Below are positions 26,123 to 33,644 of a stretch of DNA of 64,000 bases, in pieces (position 1 is the first letter of the stretch; each line of letters starts with the position of its first letter). The notes beneath the pieces are model-generated. The model did not search any database. It saw only the letters and a program-made list of their open reading frames with translations, and was not told where the DNA came from. Position numbers and translations under genes: made by a program. The DNA is from DASQFI01 sp963780895 (GTDB taxonomy: Bacteria > Acidobacteriota > Vicinamibacteria > Vicinamibacterales > SCN-69-37), in contig CAWAEG010000001.1 in NCBI GenBank assembly GCA_963780895.1, positions 186,001 to 250,000 of the forward strand. Reading direction: 5' to 3'.

Positions 26123-26138
26123 GGACCGCGAGCGATCC

Positions 26139-26298
26139 TCACCCGGCCACGAACCCCCGCCGAGCCCGCACCCGGTAGTTGCCGCGTCTGAACCGTTCGG
26201 CGTCGAACCTGGTCGAAATTTTGCCGCGTCGCATCACGACACCACCGGGCGTCACGGTACTCTTCCATTTCCGGAGGCAGGGGCGGCAGCGATTTCAT
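26139..26298 (-). pseudogene. Chimeric scar: 5' end of an AlkZ-related gene joined to the 3' end of a VWA gene
   Basis: From the ATG at 26298 the frame reads LPPLPPEMEEYRDARWCRDA, matching the start of the protein at 31654-32559 (LPPDIEEYRDARWWREATRQ). A one-base slip follows, with the FDAERF block in another frame. At about 26192 the sequence switches to the end of a VWA protein like that at 28080-29099: the minus strand encodes RRGNYRVRARRGFVAG and a stop at 26139, against RRGSYQVRARRGYVAG there. About 4.3 kb present in the other copy is missing here. This is a deletion scar, not a working gene. Confidence 0.8.
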
Positions 26299-26308
26299 GG
26301 CGGTTGGC

Positions 26309-26638
26309 TCATATGTTCAGTTCTATCGACGGCATCAGGGCCAGCGCGTTGCTCTTCTGCACGACGCCGGGCCGCAGCTGGTAGTCGAAGCGCAAGCGGC
26401 CGTCCTCGAGGACGTCTTCGAAATGCACGTTGGCGCCGCGTGCGCCCAGCGCCTCGGCAATGTGGGCCTGCGCCAAGTCGTGCGTGGTCACGAGCCCAAT
26501 AGCGCCGCGTTCGACCAGGCCCCGGACCACGGCCTCGCCGATGCTGCGGTCGTACGAGTTGGTGCCGTGGAGAAGCTCGTCGATCAGGAAGAGCACTGGC
26601 CGCGTCGGAGACAACACGCGGTTCCGGAATGATGCCAT
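26309..26638 (-). pseudogene. C-terminal fragment of a MutS-like ATPase
   Basis: The frame encodes VLFLIDELLHGTNSYDR (Walker B plus the D-loop region of MutS-family ATPases), then GAIGLVTTHDL with the switch histidine, and ends LRFDYQLRPGVVQKSNALAL as in MutS-homologue C-termini. The P-loop and all upstream domains are absent; the ~70 bases above the ATG at 26638 keep only vague similarity. It ends 10 bp before the AlkZ-related gene remnant, suggesting the two once formed an operon. A truncated, probably non-functional remnant. Confidence 0.75.
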
Positions 26639-27068
26639 GGCCGACGCAGAGAGCGCGTTCCCTTCTCCGGTGCCGATCGTTGGCGAGGCGGCCCCCAGCC
26701 CACCGGCGTTCTCGACGCACTGGTGTCGTGGGCTAAAGCGGCAAGGCGCCAGACACGCTGACCGCCGTGCGGCGCGATCAGTCAGGCGCGGTCACGCGCT
26801 CGCGACCGATGTGCCAGTACTCGAATGTCGCGAGATATCGGGGAACGGGCGGTACGGACGACGCGCGGAATTTCGTCTGCAGCGCAGTGTTTCAGGGCCA
26901 GCCGGGCCGAACCGCGGGCTCTTGAGGGGTTCCCGCCCAGCGCCATCCAATGTGGCTCATCTGCGCCGCATGCGGCGTCGCCGCCGCGGTTGTCAAAATA
27001 GTGGCTGGTTCTGTACTCGTTGCCCCGCTAACGGCAGTAGGCGCGATCGCCATCGCGGTTCAACGGGA
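26639..27068. other. Stretch without a recognisable gene
   Basis: No frame here has a credible start with a ribosome site or recognisable motif on either strand. Longer open frames on the plus strand (26430-27335) cross the MutS fragment and the next real gene antisense and look like GC-rich shadows. It is likely decayed DNA next to the rearrangement. Confidence 0.5.
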
Positions 27069-27572
27069 CTACCTGAACACGGGGAGAGTCGCGCCTGGGT
27101 ATCCCACGAACGCAGGCCGACCGCTTCGCCCTTTCAGCACCATCGCTCTGGGTGGCAGCTGGAAACGGCGCCCACGCTCATCTTCCAGGACGAGCAGCCC
27201 GTTCAGGCGCGTCACGACCATCGTGCTCATTTTCACCCGTTGCCCTTCCGCGACGGGAAACTCGGCCCTGGGGAAATAGGTGGTCACGTGTTTCGTGAAC
27301 CTGGTAATGTCCACTGCCCCGCCGTGACACCCTGAGCACCACTTGTCTTTGTAAGGGAAACACTCATCGTTGAGGCCGCACGCTATCGCGTAATCATTAC
27401 CGCCGTACCGATCGTCACTGGATGGCGTAGTTCCACCTCGCTGCCAACTGCCGTCTGGCTTCTGGAAGTAGAGATGCACTGTCACATAACCTTCTTGGGC
27501 CTTCGCAGAGATCGCAAGAGCAAGCACGCTGGCCGCCGCCACGAGACCGTACTTCACCGCACAGGTCGTCAT
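27069..27572 (-). CDS. Small secreted protein with a single CxxCH motif
   Basis: 167 residues with a strong GGAGGA site, a signal peptide (KYGLVAAASVLALAISAKA) and a mature part with four clustered cysteines (IACGLNDECFPYKDKWCSGCHGG). CSGCH fits the c-type haem attachment motif, but the rest is short and strand-like (VKMSTMVVTRLNGLLVLED), unlike a standard cytochrome fold. It may bind haem or a metal, or the cysteines may form disulfides. It sits between two halves of a duplicated region, so it may have arrived with the rearrangement. Confidence 0.65.
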   Translation of the reverse strand: MTTCAVKYGLVAAASVLALAISAKAQEGYVTVHLYFQKPDGSWQRGGTTPSSDDRYGGNDYAIACGLNDECFPYKDKWCSGCHGGAVDITRFTKHVTTYFPRAEFPVAEGQRVKMSTMVVTRLNGLLVLEDERGRRFQLPPRAMVLKGRSGRPAFVGYPGATLPVFR

Positions 27573-27682
27573 GCGTCCTCCAATCAGGTCGTGAGTCCTT
27601 TAGTGGAGAGAGGCGCCCGGCGCTCGAATTGCTCACGTGCGTGCGTTCCCCTTGCCGAGTGAACGGCATGTCGCGTCGCGAG

Positions 27683-28063
27683 GCCGGCGGCGTCGCGGGA
27701 TTCCCGATGCCGGTGCTGCGGTACGTCGTCGGCGCTGGAGGCAGCGAGCTCTCGCCCGTTTCTTCGCCTGAAACCGGAGCGGTCTTGAGCTCACCCGCAG
27801 ACGGCGACGCCGCGCCCCGCGATCGTCCCATCGAGCTGCGGTGGAGCGTCTCGCCCGCGGCCACCTACTGTCGCATCGAAATCAACGCCGACGGTGACCG
27901 CATCCACTCTGCGTTCGTTGCGGCCGGCACCACCGTCTACGTCGTGCCGCCGTTCGTGCGCGAAAAGGCGGCAGCGAAAACGTTGCGATGGCGCGTTGCC
28001 GTGCTCGACGGGATGGGTCGCGCGATCAAGGTGAGTGAATGGAGGCGGCTGGACGTCAAATGA
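27683..28063 (+). pseudogene. Detached C-terminal copy of the secreted protein at 24810-26066
   Basis: From GGVAGFPMPVLRYVVGAGGS to the stop, these 381 bp align without gaps to 25686-26066; about four residues in five are identical by eye (RDRPIELRWSV, TTVYVVPPFVREKAA, KVSEWRRLDV). The N-terminal two thirds and signal peptide are missing, and the in-frame start at 27629 adds unrelated residues. The tail remains an intact frame, so decay is recent or the tail is still translated. It ends 16 bp from the convergent VWA gene. Confidence 0.8.
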
Positions 28064-28079
28064 AGGGCGCCCATGTAGG

Positions 28080-29099
28080 TCACCCAGCCACGTACCCACG
28101 CCGCGCGCGCACCTGGTAGCTGCCGCGCCTGACCTGCACGGTGATGTCGTGCCACCGTCCGTCTTTCGGACGCATCGAGACGTATCCGAGGAAGTACTGC
28201 TGGCTGAGCTCGCTCGCGATGCCGGACGTCGCCTGATCGAGATTGCGAGCGCCCTCGACAATTTCGGTTCGTCCGCCGCTGTCGTCGGACAACATCCGAA
28301 GCGCCTGCACGTTGACGCGTTCGTTCATGCCCCCACGCGGTGTCCGGGCTGGTGGCTGGGGCCGCCGGCCTGGCCATGGCAGCCCGGGCCACGGCAAGGG
28401 CAACGTCGGCGGCGCCGGAGATCGGGTCGAGCCGGTCCCGGACGGTCCATCGATGCCGATCGCGTACACCATCACTTCGGACTCGCGAATCAGCTGACGG
28501 ACTTCGGAGAGCTGGATTTCGCTGTTGGTATCGTTGCCATCCGAGATCACGACGAGCGCCTTCTTGCGCCGTGTCCCGCTCGCCGCGAGCGGAATGGCCT
28601 CCGCGACCGCATCGTAAAGGGCCGTCCCGCCGGTAGGCGTCACCGATCCCAGCCGACGCATCAGCGTGCGCCGGTCCTCGGTCCAGCCCTGGACGAGCAT
28701 CGGCCGGCTGTCGAAGCGATAGAGAAACATCTCGTCATCCGGCCCGAGCAGGTCGACGAATCGGCCGACCGCTTCGCGGGCGGCCGTCATCCTCTCGCCG
28801 GACATGCTGCCGCTCGTGTCGAGCACGATCCCGAGACTCACCGGCACGCGTTCGGTCTCGAACTGCGTGATCGTCTGACGTTCACCGTCCTCGAGGACCG
28901 CGAAGTCTTCCGCGCGGAGCCCGGGTACGAAATGGCCGTTCCGGTCGGTGACGGTGGCGTTCACACTCACCAAGTCCACAGATGTTCGGAATGAGAAGCT
29001 CTGGCCCGACTGGCGTTCCTGCGCCAGCAGGCTGCCGCCAAGGACGGCCGTCACGAGTCCGATCGCAGCAAAAGAACGGTAGGGTGTGCTGATGGACAT
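28080..29099 (-). CDS. Secreted VWFA-related protein (acidobacterial type)
   Basis: 339 residues: a signal peptide ending LLAQE, the family opening SVDLVSVNATVTDRNGHFV and GLRAEDFAVLEDGERQTI, and a von Willebrand A domain with the metal site DTSGSMSG, then TGGTALYDAV and VVISDGNDT. A Pro-rich loop (PLPWPGLPWPGRRPQPP) interrupts the domain before its last helices. The C-terminus is GYVSMRPKDGRWHDITVQVR. It matches the VWFA-related family expanded in Acidobacteria; its role is unknown but binding of secreted or surface partners is likely. An AAAGGA site precedes the ATG. The two genes read before it are probably co-transcribed. Confidence 0.9.
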   Translation of the reverse strand: MSISTPYRSFAAIGLVTAVLGGSLLAQERQSGQSFSFRTSVDLVSVNATVTDRNGHFVPGLRAEDFAVLEDGERQTITQFETERVPVSLGIVLDTSGSMSGERMTAAREAVGRFVDLLGPDDEMFLYRFDSRPMLVQGWTEDRRTLMRRLGSVTPTGGTALYDAVAEAIPLAASGTRRKKALVVISDGNDTNSEIQLSEVRQLIRESEVMVYAIGIDGPSGTGSTRSPAPPTLPLPWPGLPWPGRRPQPPARTPRGGMNERVNVQALRMLSDDSGGRTEIVEGARNLDQATSGIASELSQQYFLGYVSMRPKDGRWHDITVQVRRGSYQVRARRGYVAG

Positions 29100-29114
29100 C
29101 TTCGTTCCTTTCAG

Positions 29115-29954
29115 CTACTCCGATTGCGACGTCGACGTCGCGGGCCGGCGATCAATCTGAGGAACGGACTTGCGTTCCCTGGCGTGGAATACCACGCGAT
29201 ACCGCGCGACATCCGCCGTCTTTGCCGTGGCAACCGTGAAGTCCGATGACTCGCCGGCGTTGAGGTTGGCTCGTCCAATCGACGCGCGTGCGGTCGTGAG
29301 CACGCGGCCGGTCTGGTCGAGAACGTCCACGACCGCGACGACGTCGTGGAGCGACGCGGCGTCGGCGGGATTGCGAAGCCGTCCCGTCACGACGAGACCG
29401 GCGGGCGTCGACGCGTGGTCGAGCGCGAGGAGCTCGACACGTGCCTCCGGCGCCGTCGCGGGCGGTGCTGCAGCGGGTGCCGGCGCTGGTGCTGTGCCCG
29501 CGGCTGCCGCAGGTGGCGCGACGGTGGTCGAGACCACCTTGTAGGTTCCGACGGCAATCCCCATGACGACGCACACCCCGGCAAGAGCGATCGTGCGCCG
29601 CGACGCTGCGCCTGATTTCTCCGGCTCGCGGAAGAGCATCTCGATAGTCGTCGCCCGCTCGATCGCGCTCGTCCGCTCGGTCGCGGTCGCCCGCGCGATC
29701 GCGCTCGTCCGCGCGATCGGAGTTGCGCTCTCGCTCGGAAACTCGTCACTCGCGAGGGCGCGAGACGCGATCAGGTCGACATCGGCCGCTGGCGATACGA
29801 CCGGCGCATCATCGGGAAACGCCAAGCCCGACAGCAGCGCGACCCGCGCCGCCTCGCGACGGCGATTCTGTCGAACGATGCTCCAGGCGAACCACGTCAT
29901 GGCCGCGCCCAGGGCGAACAACGTCAACCCGGTGGTGATGAGCAGAGAGTCCAT
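29115..29954 (-). CDS. Membrane protein with two helices and a FxLYD-like periplasmic domain
   Basis: 279 residues. One helix lies at the N-terminus (LLITTGLTLFALGAAMTWFA) and another near residue 125 (TIALAGVCVVMGIAVGTY). Between them is a 12-residue tandem repeat (RTSAIARATATE, RTSAIERATTIE), encoded by a 36-bp DNA repeat at about 29661-29712. After an Ala/Pro linker comes a ~100-residue beta domain (GLVVTGRLRNPADAASLHDV, LNAGESSDFTVA) of the FxLYD type often found in envelope proteins. It lies 4 bp after the TonB-like gene and 15 bp before the VWA gene, suggesting one operon. Function unknown. Confidence 0.75.
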   Translation of the reverse strand: MDSLLITTGLTLFALGAAMTWFAWSIVRQNRRREAARVALLSGLAFPDDAPVVSPAADVDLIASRALASDEFPSESATPIARTSAIARATATERTSAIERATTIEMLFREPEKSGAASRRTIALAGVCVVMGIAVGTYKVVSTTVAPPAAAAGTAPAPAPAAAPPATAPEARVELLALDHASTPAGLVVTGRLRNPADAASLHDVVAVVDVLDQTGRVLTTARASIGRANLNAGESSDFTVATAKTADVARYRVVFHARERKSVPQIDRRPATSTSQSE

Positions 29955-29958
29955 TGCA

Positions 29959-30972
29959 CTACCTCAACTTGAAGTCGATGGCGACTTCGGCGATCACGTC
30001 CACGGCCGCGCCTCGCCGCTTCGCCGGCGTAAAGCGCCATTGCCGGACCGCTTCGATGGCCCGCTGATCGAGCCCACGCTCGAGGCCGCGGAGCACACGC
30101 ACGTCGCCGACCGATCCGTCACGACGCACGACGATCTCCAGCACGACCTCGCCTTCGATTCCGCGCCGCCGCGCGTCATCCGTATAGCTCGCCTTGACCT
30201 CGCGGAGAAGCGTCGGCGGCTCGATGCCGGCGCCAGGCCGGAACGGACCTCCCCCTTCGCCGCCGCCGGAGCCTTCGCCGATGCCAGAACCCGTGCCCTG
30301 ACCGACGCCCTGACCAGCGCCGGTTCCTGAACCTCCACCGGTCCCGGATCCCTGATCGGCGGGTTTCGGCTTCTCGACCGGCGCCGGCTGGCCTTTCACC
30401 TCGACGGGATCGGCCGGCGTCGTCACGACCGGCGCCTGGACGACGGGAGGCGGCGGTGCGGGGGGTGGATCGACTTTCGGTTCGGGCGGCGGCGCGGGAG
30501 GCTTGATCTCCGGCAGCGGCGTCGAGACCTTCTTGATCACCGGCGCCTTGCGAGCCGCACGCCGTGTGGGTAGCGGGATTCTCACCCCGCCGCCACCACC
30601 CCCGCCGCCCGGGCCCGGCATCATCAGATAAACGAGAGGTGCCGGCGGAAGCGGATCGCTGATCTCGACCCTCGCCTCGCCGAGCATCGCAAGCGACGAG
30701 ACGAGCAACACGGCGACGAGCGCGTGCAGACCCGCCGACGCGAAGAGACCGCTGCGTGGGCGGTGCGGGCGCGATTTCACCACCGCGAAGAACGCTGGAG
30801 AGCTGCTCGGCGCCGGCCGGCCTGCCGCGATCTCGCGCACGAGACGGATGGCATCGGACTCGGCAACCCATCCGTGCACGGCTGGCACACCGCCGGCGAT
30901 CACGTGGCTCTCGACGTGCCCGGCCGGAACACCGGCAGCCGCCGCGATCTCTTTGAACGAATAGATCTCCAC
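29959..30972 (-). CDS. TonB-like energy transducer with an N-terminal MerR-like helix-turn-helix
   Basis: 337 residues. Residues 4-50 (YSFKEIAAAAGVPAGHVESH, then WVAESDAIRLVREIA) resemble a MerR/excisionase-type helix-turn-helix. One membrane helix follows (LHALVAVLLVSSLAML), then a long Pro-rich spacer, a Gly-rich low-complexity spacer (GTGGGSGTGAGQGVG) and a TonB C-terminal domain (GIEGEVVLEIVVRRDGSVGD, AIEAVRQWRFTPAKRRG). The C-terminal part should contact outer-membrane TonB-dependent partners or a paralogous system. The cytoplasmic DNA-binding-like head is unusual. It heads the probable operon with the FxLYD and VWA genes. Confidence 0.85.
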   Translation of the reverse strand: MEIYSFKEIAAAAGVPAGHVESHVIAGGVPAVHGWVAESDAIRLVREIAAGRPAPSSSPAFFAVVKSRPHRPRSGLFASAGLHALVAVLLVSSLAMLGEARVEISDPLPPAPLVYLMMPGPGGGGGGGGVRIPLPTRRAARKAPVIKKVSTPLPEIKPPAPPPEPKVDPPPAPPPPVVQAPVVTTPADPVEVKGQPAPVEKPKPADQGSGTGGGSGTGAGQGVGQGTGSGIGEGSGGGEGGGPFRPGAGIEPPTLLREVKASYTDDARRRGIEGEVVLEIVVRRDGSVGDVRVLRGLERGLDQRAIEAVRQWRFTPAKRRGAAVDVIAEVAIDFKLR

Positions 30973-31161
30973 CCCCTGAACGATGGCAAATACCTTGCCG
31001 TCCTGGAGGGCACTCGATTGTCAACAGAATCTCGAGATGGCGCCCTACGCGTGCGTCCGCATGGTGACGCCCCTGTCCTCGTACGTGGTCCACGCCGAGG
31101 CGAAAAACGGGTCCCGAAGGAGTATCCTGCCGCCCGGCGCAATACGGCCGGGAGGATGGAG

Positions 31162-31740
31162 ATGGACCTCAAGGCGGCACTGCTTCGGGAACGCCTCACC
31201 CTGTACGTTCGTCTGCGCGGCGGATACACCTTTCCGCTCGCCGGCGCGATCTGGTGGGCCGCCATCGCGGTCCTCGGCTATTTCGTGCCGATCAAGTCCT
31301 GGGCGCTTCTCACATTTATCGCGAGCGGGCTCATCTTTCCGATCGCGCTGGTCCTGTCTCGGCTGCTCGGCGTGAACTTCATGGGGGAGAAATCGGTGGT
31401 CGACGACGCCATCGGGCCGGCGTTCATCGGCATGCTGCTCTTCTGGCCGATGGCGTTTGCCGCGTACTGGACCGCGATCGAGCTCACGCCTCTGATTCTG
31501 GCGATCGGCATGGCCATGCACTGGCCCATCATCGGTTGGACATACGGACGTCCGGGGCTCTACTCCGCCCACGCGATCGTGCGCACGCTTGCCGCGTTCG
31601 CGATCTGGCTCCTGTTCCCGGATCAACGGACGACGTGGCTGCCCGCGTCCGTCTCAATCGTGTACCTCCTGACTGTCGTCGCCATTCTTGCCGACAGCAA
31701 GCGGGTCGCGGCGACGATCAGGACTGCAGTCCAGGTCTGA
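31162..31740 (+). CDS. Polytopic membrane protein of unknown function
   Basis: 192 residues from the ATG at 31162, with GGAGG six bases before it (an ATG at 31156 overlaps the site). There are five or six hydrophobic helices, including GAIWWAAIAVLGYFVP, FIGMLLFWPMAFAAYW and LTPLILAIGMAMHWPIIGW, the last followed by TYGRPGLYSAH. The final 87 bp overlap the convergent AlkZ-related gene. No transport or enzyme motif is visible; it resembles small uncharacterised integral membrane families. Confidence 0.7.
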   Translation: MDLKAALLRERLTLYVRLRGGYTFPLAGAIWWAAIAVLGYFVPIKSWALLTFIASGLIFPIALVLSRLLGVNFMGEKSVVDDAIGPAFIGMLLFWPMAFAAYWTAIELTPLILAIGMAMHWPIIGWTYGRPGLYSAHAIVRTLAAFAIWLLFPDQRTTWLPASVSIVYLLTVVAILADSKRVAATIRTAVQV

Positions 31741-32559
31741 TGTCAGGTGCTTCGCCAGCCCTTGAAGCCGATAGGTCCCAGGGCTCAGCATCGTCGCAAA
31801 GCCTTCGGCGACCAGGGCGCGGTTGCCGCGTCCTGCTTCCGGACGCGAGAGTCCGGTCACGCGCGCGAGCTCGCCGGGAACCGTCACTCCCGCGCCGAGG
31901 AGAAAGCAGCGGGCGATTTCGCGAAGCGCCACGTCACGGCTGACACGCCGCCGCAGCGCATCCGGAAACCGGCCCACGCCGAGCGTCCAGATGTAGCTGA
32001 ACGGCTGGTACACGACGTCGGCAGGAACGACGAGCATCGCGGCCTGAAGCTCGTCGAGCGCCCGGAGGAAGACCGCGCGATCGTGTACGCGCGATTCGGC
32101 GCGCAAGTCCGCGGTGCCCATCTCCCACTCGCGCCGCAGGACCTTCAGAATGGCCTGGGCGGGCTTGCTGAACCGGCGGAGTTCCTCCGCCCGGCGGACA
32201 CCCCAAATCGCCTGAAAGTACGGCACCATCCGCGGCGCGATGAACATGGCCTTGCCGCGGGCAAGTTTCGCGTAGTAGACCTTGCCGCGTCGAACGATCT
32301 CGTCTTTGAGGTTCCAGGTCAGCGCCGCCTCGGGATCCTTCTGAACATTGCGCGGCATGACGGCGTCGCGCCGCCCGCAGACGGCGACGTACAGCGATGG
32401 TCCCGGCCGGCGGGAATCGGTCAAGCTCGCGGCGAATCCGACCTGTTCGATGAAACGTTCGGCGTCGAAGGAGGTCGAGATCTGGCGCGTCGCTTCACGC
32501 CACCACCGCGCGTCGCGATATTCCTCGATGTCAGGAGGCAGTGGCTGTGGCGACCGCAC
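31654..32559 (-). CDS. AlkZ-related winged-helix protein (putative DNA glycosylase-like)
   Basis: 301 residues from a GTG at 32559. EEYRDARWWREATRQISTSF, DAERFIEQVGFAA, AVCGRRDAV, NLKDEIVRRGKVYYAKL and GKAMFIAPRMVPYF follow the pattern of AlkZ-related proteins, relatives of the YcaQ/AlkZ glycosylases that open interstrand crosslinks. Winged-helix segments follow (LRREWEMGTADLRAE, GAGVTVPGELARVTGLSRPE). I do not see the QxQ catalytic motif of true AlkZ, so glycosylase activity is uncertain. The C-terminal ~30 residues overlap the convergent gene. A truncated relative next to a MutS fragment is at 26192-26298. Confidence 0.65.
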   Translation of the reverse strand: MRSPQPLPPDIEEYRDARWWREATRQISTSFDAERFIEQVGFAASLTDSRRPGPSLYVAVCGRRDAVMPRNVQKDPEAALTWNLKDEIVRRGKVYYAKLARGKAMFIAPRMVPYFQAIWGVRRAEELRRFSKPAQAILKVLRREWEMGTADLRAESRVHDRAVFLRALDELQAAMLVVPADVVYQPFSYIWTLGVGRFPDALRRRVSRDVALREIARCFLLGAGVTVPGELARVTGLSRPEAGRGNRALVAEGFATMLSPGTYRLQGLAKHLTSDLDCSPDRRRDPLAVGKNGDDSQEVHD

Positions 32560-32624
32560 CGTCCGATGCTAACCCGATGGACCGTGACCCCTAGTCTGGG
32601 AGTAGGCGCCGTGCGGCCGAAAAG

Positions 32625-33491
32625 TCAGTTTCGAGATACTCGCGCCTGACTCCACCTTCTGGAGAGTATCTCGATGAAGTTGACAAGCTGGTCGTCCCAG
32701 AGCTCCCAGGAGTGGCCGCGAGGCGATATCTCGTGGTATTCGTACGGGATCTTGCGCTCGGTCAGTCGCTCGACGAACCGCCGATTGTCGATGACGAAGA
32801 TGTCCTGGTTGCCGCTCGCGAGATACAGCTGTGGCACGACGTCGAGCGGAATGTCCGCCAGAAGCGCGCCTGGATCGCGTTCGCGACGCTCCGGCGATCC
32901 AGGCGCCCCGAACGTCTGCTGTTCGCGTGATGACATGTCCATGTTCGGCGATTGTCGCGAAATCAGGTAAGGCGCGCTCAGCGCGCCGACGGCCGCAAAG
33001 AGCTGGTGGTGCTTGAGTCCGAGCAGCATGGCGCCCCAACCGCCCATCGAGACCCCCGCTACTGCGCGGCTCTCGCGGGATCCGATCGTTCGATAGTTGG
33101 TGTCGATGTAACTCACCAGATCCTTGACGACGAAGTCTTCGAACCTCGCCTTGGGATCGACGACGCTGTTCACGTACCAGCTCTCGCCTGCATTCGGCGT
33201 GACGATGATCTTGCCGCGCGTCGACTGAGCGCGAAACCAGTCGCGCGTGGCGAACGCGGTGTGGTCCTGTCCACCGCCGTGCAGAAGATACAAGACCGGG
33301 TACCGCCTGCTCGATTGGGCATAGCCGTCCGGCAGCAGGACGGTGACGGCTCGCTTCTCGTTGAGTGATGCGCTTGGCACCTGCACGATCGTCGCCGGCG
33401 CCACGCTCGCGATTGAAGTGGTCTGGCCGCTGCCGGCACGCTCAATCCCAACGAGCGCGCAGGCCAGGATGGCAATGACAGCGTTTCGCAT
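32625..33491 (-). CDS. Secreted esterase (esterase D / feruloyl-esterase-like)
   Basis: 288 residues with a GGAGGA site before the ATG at 33491, a signal peptide (NAVIAILACALVGI) and the putative-esterase fold: YPVLYLLHGGGQD, nucleophile S148 in GVSMGGWG, acid in GNQDIFVID and histidine in RGHSWELWDDQL. This type hydrolyses carboxylic esters, for example feruloyl or acetyl groups on plant polymers, when exported; the substrate here is not known. It starts 102 bp from the divergent glycosyltransferase region. Confidence 0.85.
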   Translation of the reverse strand: MRNAVIAILACALVGIERAGSGQTTSIASVAPATIVQVPSASLNEKRAVTVLLPDGYAQSSRRYPVLYLLHGGGQDHTAFATRDWFRAQSTRGKIIVTPNAGESWYVNSVVDPKARFEDFVVKDLVSYIDTNYRTIGSRESRAVAGVSMGGWGAMLLGLKHHQLFAAVGALSAPYLISRQSPNMDMSSREQQTFGAPGSPERRERDPGALLADIPLDVVPQLYLASGNQDIFVIDNRRFVERLTERKIPYEYHEISPRGHSWELWDDQLVNFIEILSRRWSQARVSRN

Positions 33492-33644
33492 CTGATCCTC
33501 CGCCCCACGATCGGCCGTCCAACATGCTCTCTCAGGGTCGTTTCTACCTCACCTATACGAGACGAGGGTGAAAAGGGTGGCGATCGGGTGTCAATGGGTC
33601 GGGACGGGGCGGGTATCATTCCCTCCACAAGTAGCGTCTCCGAA

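Noticed and set aside
26430..27335. A 301-codon plus-strand frame over the rearranged zone.
   Set aside because: It crosses the MutS fragment and a real minus-strand gene antisense, and has no recognisable domain.
30724..31161. Upstream extension of the small membrane-protein frame.
   Set aside because: It is antisense to the TonB-like gene and lacks hydrophobic pattern; GGAGG at 31151 sets the start at 31162.
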